Shown here piece by piece: positions 58,770 through 64,000 of a DNA stretch of 64,000 nt (the stretch's first letter is position 1; each line of letters starts with the position of its first letter). The translations under genes and the position numbers were made by a program. The notes under the pieces were generated by a model that saw nothing but the letters and a program-made list of their open reading frames with translations, was not told the DNA's origin and ran no database searches. Source of the stretch: CAWIHA01 sp963835855 (GTDB lineage Bacteria; Acidobacteriota; Terriglobia; Bryobacterales; Bryobacteraceae); the NCBI GenBank assembly GCA_963835855.1, contig CAWIHA010000021.1, positions 62,001-126,000 of the forward strand, in the 5' to 3' direction.

Positions 58770-60095
58770 ATGCCGGAGAATACCCTTACTGTCACCGACA
58801 ATCGAACCTCGCAGTCCTACACCATCGCCATCAAGAACGGGGCAATCCATGCCATGGACCTCCGCCAGATCAAGGCCGGGGCTGACGATTTCGGTCTCAT
58901 GTCGTATGATCCGGCTTTTACGAACACGGCTAGTTGCGAAAGCCGCGTCACGTTCATCGATGGGGATAAGGGCATCCTGCTCTATCGCGGCTACCCGATC
59001 GAGCAGTTGGCCGAGCGCTGCACCTTCCTCGAAGTCGCCTATCTCATCTTGCGAGGCGAGTTGCCGGATGAGGCCCAGCTCAAGGAGTGGACCCACCAGA
59101 TCACGCACCACACGATGCTGCATGAGAACACGAAGAAACTCATGGAGGGGTTCCATTACGACGCGCACCCGATGGGAATGCTGGTGAGCACGCTCGCGGC
59201 GCTATCGACCTTCTATCCGGAGGCGCGACACATCCACGACCCCAAGGTGCGCGAGCTGCAGGTCTATAGGCTGATCGGCAAAATGCCCACGATCGCCGCC
59301 TACGCTTACCGCCACAGCCTGGGCCTGCCCTATATTTACCCGGACAATGATCTCAGCTACACCGAGAACTTCATGAACATGCTCTGGAAGAAGACTGAGC
59401 TGAAGTTCAAGTCGAACCCGGTGCTGGCGCGGGCGCTCGAGGTGCTCTTTATTCTGCACGCCGATCATGAGCAGAACTGCTCGGCCAACGCCATGCGCAG
59501 TATTGGCAGCTCGTTTGCCGATCCATACGTCACCACCGCGGGCGCAGCGGCGGCGCTTTCAGGACCGCTGCATGGCGGCGCGAATGAAGAAGTCCTCAAA
59601 ATGCTCGATGAGATCGGCTCGAAGGACAAGATCCCGGCATACATCCAGAAGGTGAAAGCCGGCGAGTGCAAGCTGATGGGCTTCGGCCACCGCGTGTACA
59701 AGAACTACGACCCACGCGCGCGGGTCATCCGGCAGATCGCCGGCGAAGTGTTCGAGGTGACCGGCCGCAATGCGAAGCTCGATATCGCCATCGAGCTAGA
59801 GAGGATTGCGCTTGAGGATGAATACTTCATCAAGCGGAAACTGTATCCGAACGTGGATTTCTATTCCGGCATCATTTACCAGGCGCTCGGCTTCAGCCCG
59901 GAGATGTTCACCGTACTGTTCGCGATTCCGCGCACGGCCGGCTGGCTGGCGCAATGGCAGGAGATGCTCGAAGATCCAGCGCAGAAAATCGCGCGGCCGC
60001 GGCAGATCTATCTCGGCAGCCCGCGGCGCGAGTTCGTTCCTCTCGGCCAACGCGGCGCCGCAGCGGCCGCACTTCCCAAACCTGCGCGGAAGTAA
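58770..60095 (+). CDS. gltA: citrate synthase
   Basis: A 441-residue type II citrate synthase joining acetyl-CoA and oxaloacetate in the TCA cycle. ILHADHEQNCSANAMRSIGSS and GFGHRVYKNYDPRARV contain catalytic His residues; VDFYSGIIYQALGF carries the catalytic Asp. The N-terminal beta domain (GDKGILLYRGYPIEQLAE) is of the type found in hexameric enzymes. The SD AAAGGAG (58759-58765) fixes the start; the frame is open upstream through the promoter. Confidence 0.97.
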   Translation: MPENTLTVTDNRTSQSYTIAIKNGAIHAMDLRQIKAGADDFGLMSYDPAFTNTASCESRVTFIDGDKGILLYRGYPIEQLAERCTFLEVAYLILRGELPDEAQLKEWTHQITHHTMLHENTKKLMEGFHYDAHPMGMLVSTLAALSTFYPEARHIHDPKVRELQVYRLIGKMPTIAAYAYRHSLGLPYIYPDNDLSYTENFMNMLWKKTELKFKSNPVLARALEVLFILHADHEQNCSANAMRSIGSSFADPYVTTAGAAAALSGPLHGGANEEVLKMLDEIGSKDKIPAYIQKVKAGECKLMGFGHRVYKNYDPRARVIRQIAGEVFEVTGRNAKLDIAIELERIALEDEYFIKRKLYPNVDFYSGIIYQALGFSPEMFTVLFAIPRTAGWLAQWQEMLEDPAQKIARPRQIYLGSPRREFVPLGQRGAAAAALPKPARK

Positions 60096-60188
60096 AGCGG
60101 GAGGCTCTCCTCAAGCTGCTCATTCGAACAAGGCGAACGCTCTCACGAGCCGCGAGCCGGCGCCGTGTGAAATCCGCGGCGCTTGCAT

Positions 60189-61331
60189 TTAGGACTCTTC
60201 GCGCATCCCCTTCAACGCCTGGCCGAGTTTCTCCCCAAAAGCGGTCGCGCCGGGCGCGCTCTTCGCTGGCGGGGCGGGCCGCGGCTGCGCGATGGCGGAA
60301 TCCGGAGCCGCGGGCGCATCCTCCGCAGGCCCCGTGTTCCCGGCCGGCGCTTCGGCGAGCTCACCCCCGCCGTCTGCGAGGTACTTCATCTTTTTCAGAA
60401 CCACGCGCGCTAGCTGGTTGTTGTAAGCGGTCCAGTGGCCTTCGAGATGGCGGTCCTGCTCGACAAGAGAGCGCATGCAATCCATCTTGGCGTCGAGGTC
60501 ATCCAGATAATGCAGCAGCAGTGCCTCACGGAACAGGGGCACTTTCGGCGAGCCGAACTCAAGCTCCCCGTGATGGCTCACCACCAGATGCTCGAGAAGC
60601 GTCCGCAGGCGGGGCGGAAAATCCGGCAGGCAGCTCAGCTTTTCGTCAATCAACCGCAAGCCGATCACGATGTGCCCAAGCAACTGGCCGTCGCTCGTAT
60701 ATCCGAAGCCGCGATCGTAGCTGAGCTCGTAAATCTTGCCGACATCGTGCAGCACCGCGCCGGCGAGCATCAGATCGACAGCGACGTCCTGGTAGTGCGC
60801 AGCGGCGAGCCGGCATAACTGGCACAGCGAAAGCACGTGCTCGATCAGGCCGCCCAGATATGCGTGGTGCATGTACTTGGCCGCGGGTGCCTTCTTATAT
60901 CGCCGCATGATCTCGTCGTCGGCGACGAACAACTCGAGCAACGCGCGCAGGTGCGGATTCTGCATCGAGCGGACCATCTGCCGCAGCTCGGCCGCCATTT
61001 CCTCGGGATCGCGCTTGGAAGCGGGAAAGAAATCGGCGAGATCAACCTCGCTCTCTTCGGCGCGGCGCAGCTTGTGAACGGTGAATTGCAGGCGGTTGTT
61101 GTAAACCTGCAACAAGCCCTTGACCTTGACGAAATCGTCGCGCTCGAAGGTATCCATCACCTCGGCGACGTTGTCCCACATCTTGGCGTCGAGTTCGCCG
61201 GTGCGGTCAGCCAGCAGCAGCGAGAGATATGGCTCGCCGGTCTTTTTCTGGCGGATCTCCTTCGCCTGGACCAAAAACGTGCCCGTTGAGATCTTGTTGG
61301 TTTCGAGCTCGCTGATGAAGGGAGATTTCAT
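60189..61331 (-). CDS. YhaM-like 3'-5' exoribonuclease (OB fold plus HD)
   Basis: A 380-residue protein. An N-terminal OB fold (FLVQAKEIRQKKTGEPYLSL) binds nucleic acid and the HD domain has KYMHHAYLGGLIEHVLSLC, GAVLHDVGKIYEL and LVVSHHGELEFG, with all metal His/Asp. Matches Gram-positive YhaM/Cbf1. The C-terminal 60 residues (Pro/Ala-rich) are unstructured. Co-directional with surA-like and mfd genes; 9 bp separates it from the surA-like stop. Confidence 0.9.
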   Translation of the reverse strand: MKSPFISELETNKISTGTFLVQAKEIRQKKTGEPYLSLLLADRTGELDAKMWDNVAEVMDTFERDDFVKVKGLLQVYNNRLQFTVHKLRRAEESEVDLADFFPASKRDPEEMAAELRQMVRSMQNPHLRALLELFVADDEIMRRYKKAPAAKYMHHAYLGGLIEHVLSLCQLCRLAAAHYQDVAVDLMLAGAVLHDVGKIYELSYDRGFGYTSDGQLLGHIVIGLRLIDEKLSCLPDFPPRLRTLLEHLVVSHHGELEFGSPKVPLFREALLLHYLDDLDAKMDCMRSLVEQDRHLEGHWTAYNNQLARVVLKKMKYLADGGGELAEAPAGNTGPAEDAPAAPDSAIAQPRPAPPAKSAPGATAFGEKLGQALKGMREES

Positions 61332-61340
61332 GCGCCCGGG

Positions 61341-62486
61341 CTAGGCTCCCTTGGACGCGGGCGCGGTCTTAGTGCCGGGGAGCGGGATCACCCACAGCAG
61401 CCGTCGGCGGTGCGGCCGCGCGGCCACTTCTTCCTTGGTCACCGTCTGCGCCGCCAGCTTGGCCGGGTCGCGCCAGGACGTATCCTTGCCCGGCGCCGCG
61501 CCCGAATCAACGTAGCCGGCCCGGACTTGCAGGAACGCCTCCTGGCGGAGCTTCGTGAGGTACGCGCGCAAGGCAGGCTGCATCCGCGGCGTGTACAGCT
61601 TCTCCATGACCTCGTTTTCGACCGCTTCGAATGGCTGCAAACCCTGCTGGTAATGCGCCTCGATCTTCAGAATCTCGAAGCCGTTCGGCTGGCGGATCGG
61701 GTCGGTCACATAGCCGTTCGTCTGCTTGAAGACGATGTCCTCGATCTCCTTGCGAAGATCCCCGCGCTTGAAGGGCGGCAACTCGCCAGAGTTTGCCGCG
61801 GTTTCGGCGTTCGAGTTGTCGCGCGCCAGGTTTCCGAAGTTCTCGCCTTTGCGCGCGCGCGCCACCAGATCCTTGGCCTTCTTTTCCAGGGCCGCGACCG
61901 TCTTCTCATCTTTTCCCTCGGTAGAGAGGAAGATCTCCTGCAGCCCCACTTGTTCCTGCCGCACGAACTCATCCTTGTGCTCGTTGTAATACTTCTCGAG
62001 ATCGGCCCGCGGGATTACGATCTTTGAACCCACTTCGCGCCGCACCACCTCCCGTGTCAGCATGCCGTCCTTGGCCTGCTGCTTGAAGTCCTCAAAAGAC
62101 ATGCCAGCCTGCTCGCGGACGTACTCGTGGAACTTGTCGGGGTCGACGATCTTGCTCCGCACTTGGATCTCGGCGAGGTACTTGCTGAGGTCCTGGTCAA
62201 CGTTGATGTTCAGCTCCTTGGCTTTCTCTACGAGAAGGAGCTGGTCGATGCGGTCGCGCAGCAGATCGCGCTGCATTTGCTCGATCGCCTCCTGCATGCG
62301 GGCTGGCGCTAGGTGCTGGGCTTTGAGCTCCGCCTCGGCCTGTTTGCGGGAGCGCTCGAGGTCGCCCAACGTGATGATTTCGTTGCGGACCTTGACAACG
62401 ATCTGCTCGACAACCTTGACGTCGGAGGCGAATGCTGCGCCGGCAACGCACAGAAGACACAATGGCACTCTAGACTTCTTCAGCAT
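61341..62486 (-). CDS. SurA/PpiC-type periplasmic peptidyl-prolyl isomerase
   Basis: A 381-residue secreted foldase. A signal peptide (VPLCLLCVAGAAFA) precedes a SurA-N-like helical domain (VRNEIITLGDLERSRKQAE) and one parvulin domain (QVGLQEIFLSTEG, ENFGNLARDNSNAETAANSGE, PPFKRGDL). SD AGGAGA fits the start at 62486. It would assist outer-membrane protein folding. Single parvulin domain rather than two as in E. coli SurA. Confidence 0.9.
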   Translation of the reverse strand: MLKKSRVPLCLLCVAGAAFASDVKVVEQIVVKVRNEIITLGDLERSRKQAEAELKAQHLAPARMQEAIEQMQRDLLRDRIDQLLLVEKAKELNINVDQDLSKYLAEIQVRSKIVDPDKFHEYVREQAGMSFEDFKQQAKDGMLTREVVRREVGSKIVIPRADLEKYYNEHKDEFVRQEQVGLQEIFLSTEGKDEKTVAALEKKAKDLVARARKGENFGNLARDNSNAETAANSGELPPFKRGDLRKEIEDIVFKQTNGYVTDPIRQPNGFEILKIEAHYQQGLQPFEAVENEVMEKLYTPRMQPALRAYLTKLRQEAFLQVRAGYVDSGAAPGKDTSWRDPAKLAAQTVTKEEVAARPHRRRLLWVIPLPGTKTAPASKGA

Positions 62487-62524
62487 AATCTCCTATCGAG
62501 ACATTGTAGCGCGACGGAGCGCCC

Positions 62525-64000
62525 TTACCTCTCCAGCCCGGCCAGGCGCTGGCGCAGGGATTCCAGGATGCCGGCGGCGCTGGCCGCGCCATCCAGCGGC
62601 AGGCGCAGAACTCCAGCCGGAGTGAACTGCGCGCCGTGCGTGGCGCGCACCAGCTCCATGAGCCGGGCCGGGGCCACTCGCGATTCGCCGTGGAACTTGA
62701 TGTTCAAGACACCCTGGCGGCGGTCGATGTGCTCGATGCCCAGCCGCTCGGCCAGGCTCTTGAGCACCGAGTAATCGAGCAGGTAGGACACGGCTACGGG
62801 CGGCGGGCCGTAGCGATCGGCCAGCTCGGTGAGGATCTTTTCCGCCTGCTCGCGCGAGGCCGCTTCCGCAATCCGCTTATAGGCGCGGAGCCGCTGGTGC
62901 TCGTCGCTGATGTATTCGGCGGGGATGCGCAGATCGAGGGCGAGGTTGATGTTGGTGTGGACCTCGAGCGGCGCTTCCTCGCCCTTCATCTCGCGCACGG
63001 TCTCCTCGAGCATCCGCACGTACATGTCGAATCCGACGGAGTTGATGTGGCCGTGCTGCTCGCCGCCAAGCAGGTTGCCGGCGCCGCGCAACTCCAGGTC
63101 GAGCGCCGCGATCTTAAAGCCCGCGCCGAGGTCGCTGAACTCCTTGAGCGCGGCCAGGCGCTTCCGCGCCGTCTCGCTGAGCTCGGTATCCGGCGGGACG
63201 AGCAGGTAGGCGTAAGCGCGCCGGTTCGAGCGGCCGACCCTGCCGCGCAACTGGTACATCTCGGCGAGTCCGTGGCGCTCCGCATTTTCGACGACGATCG
63301 TATTCGCGAGCGGGATATCGAGACCGTTCTCTACGATCGTCGTCGAGACGAGCACGTCGTAGTGGTGCCGCATGAACCCGAGCATCACTTTTTCCAGCTC
63401 CGCCTCGCTCATCTGCCCATGGCCGACCGCGATCCTTGCCGGCGGCACCAGCTCCCGGATCATTGCCGCGCGCGCCCAGATGGAATCCACGCGGTTGTGA
63501 ACGTAGTAGACCTGGCCGCCCCGGCCCAGCTCCTGTTCGATAGCCGCCTTGAGAATGTCCGGCTGGAAATGCGCGACGACGGTCTGAATGGCGAGGCGGT
63601 CTTTCGGCGGCGTCTCGATGACGGAAAGGTCGCGCAAGCCTAGCAGCGACATGTGCAGCGTCCGAGGGATCGGCGTCGCCGTCATCGTGAGCACGTCCAC
63701 GTTTTTTTTCAGGTGCTTGATCCGCTCTTTGTGCCGCACGCCGAACCGCTGTTCCTCATCCACGATCAGCAGGCCGAGGTCGCGGAACTCAACGTTTTTC
63801 GAAAGCAGCCGGTGCGTGCCGATCACGATGTCAACCTTGCCATCGGCCAGATCTGCCAGCACGGTCTCGATCTCCTTCTTCGTGCGGAAGCGGCTGAGCA
63901 TCTCGACGCGCACGGGAAAAGCCGCGAAGCGATGTTTGAAAGTCTCGTAGTGCTGGAAGCAGAGGACCGTGGTGGGCGCGAGCAGGGCGACCTGCTTGCC
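62525..64000 (-). CDS. mfd: transcription-repair coupling factor, 5' end outside window
   Basis: The 3' portion of Mfd, the ATP-driven translocase that removes stalled RNA polymerase and recruits UvrA. The frame is open to the window edge (GKQVALLAPTTVL at the right end), so only about 490 C-terminal residues are visible. Superfamily 2 motifs: VDEEQRFGVRHKE (motif II, DEEQ), TMTATPIPRTLHMSL (motif III and TRG start), STTIVENGLDIPLANT and QLRGRVGRSNRRAYAY (motifs V and VI). The C-terminal D7-like domain ends the protein. Confidence 0.95.
   Translation of the reverse strand, partial: GKQVALLAPTTVLCFQHYETFKHRFAAFPVRVEMLSRFRTKKEIETVLADLADGKVDIVIGTHRLLSKNVEFRDLGLLIVDEEQRFGVRHKERIKHLKKNVDVLTMTATPIPRTLHMSLLGLRDLSVIETPPKDRLAIQTVVAHFQPDILKAAIEQELGRGGQVYYVHNRVDSIWARAAMIRELVPPARIAVGHGQMSEAELEKVMLGFMRHHYDVLVSTTIVENGLDIPLANTIVVENAERHGLAEMYQLRGRVGRSNRRAYAYLLVPPDTELSETARKRLAALKEFSDLGAGFKIAALDLELRGAGNLLGGEQHGHINSVGFDMYVRMLEETVREMKGEEAPLEVHTNINLALDLRIPAEYISDEHQRLRAYKRIAEAASREQAEKILTELADRYGPPPVAVSYLLDYSVLKSLAERLGIEHIDRRQGVLNIKFHGESRVAPARLMELVRATHGAQFTPAGVLRLPLDGAASAAGILESLRQRLAGLER

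Overview
The window is GC-rich bacterial chromosome with short gaps and many ATGA/GTGA stop-start overlaps. The gene set suggests a member of Acidobacteriota, probably Solibacter/Bryobacter-like: a menaquinol-type electron-transfer cluster with multiheme cytochromes, CarD, an M61 peptidase, SCO and DUF420 oxidase-assembly genes, many two-component systems and recurrent GC-rich intergenic repeats. This is inference from gene content. No rRNA or marker tree is available.

Layout. 1-3.5 kb: 3' part of a CusA-type heavy-metal RND pump, coupled to a small secreted Cys protein. 3.6-15.5 kb: two divergent operons. Leftward run: membrane-anchored GcvH-like protein, four-cluster Fe-S protein, NrfD-like membrane protein, sensor kinase with c-heme-like motifs, NtrC-type regulator, archaemetzincin, SPASM radical SAM enzyme. 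Rightward run: Rieske protein, cytochrome b, nine-heme and five-heme cytochromes c. Together they look like a quinol-linked respiratory module with its own sensor. 15.6-21.3 kb: a probable papain-fold secreted protein and a three-gene phosphorelay whose kinase carries three tandem PAS repeats. 21.4-28.3 kb: metabolism (SpeA, AmrS, ferredoxin, glucan phosphorylase, HD protein).

28.35-34.24 kb is a 5.8-kb integrative element in the 3' end of tRNA-Ala(GGC). It is bounded by a perfect 52-bp direct repeat, encodes a tyrosine recombinase, has NTCCCGCA iterons near both ends, and carries a PIN-like protein, a TPR/membrane protein, an unknown protein and a VapBC-like pair whose antitoxin is frameshifted. 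34.3-37.5 kb holds a glycosyltransferase, a broken second integrase, an unrecognised zinc-finger-like gene and tRNA-Glu(CTC).

37.9-43.1 kb encodes a TPR protein and an unusual 1185-residue membrane protein. 43.3-44.5 kb has an M50 protease remnant and CarD. 44.5-64 kb is mostly housekeeping: M61 peptidase, polyprenyl synthase, TatD, MetG, LarC, PurE, heme O synthase with ABC/SCO/DUF420 genes, rhomboid protease, class II aldolase, HAD protein, citrate synthase, YhaM-like nuclease, SurA-like foldase and the 3' part of Mfd.

Start sites were chosen from Shine-Dalgarno spacing and overlap with upstream genes. Family names come from motif recognition, not database search.
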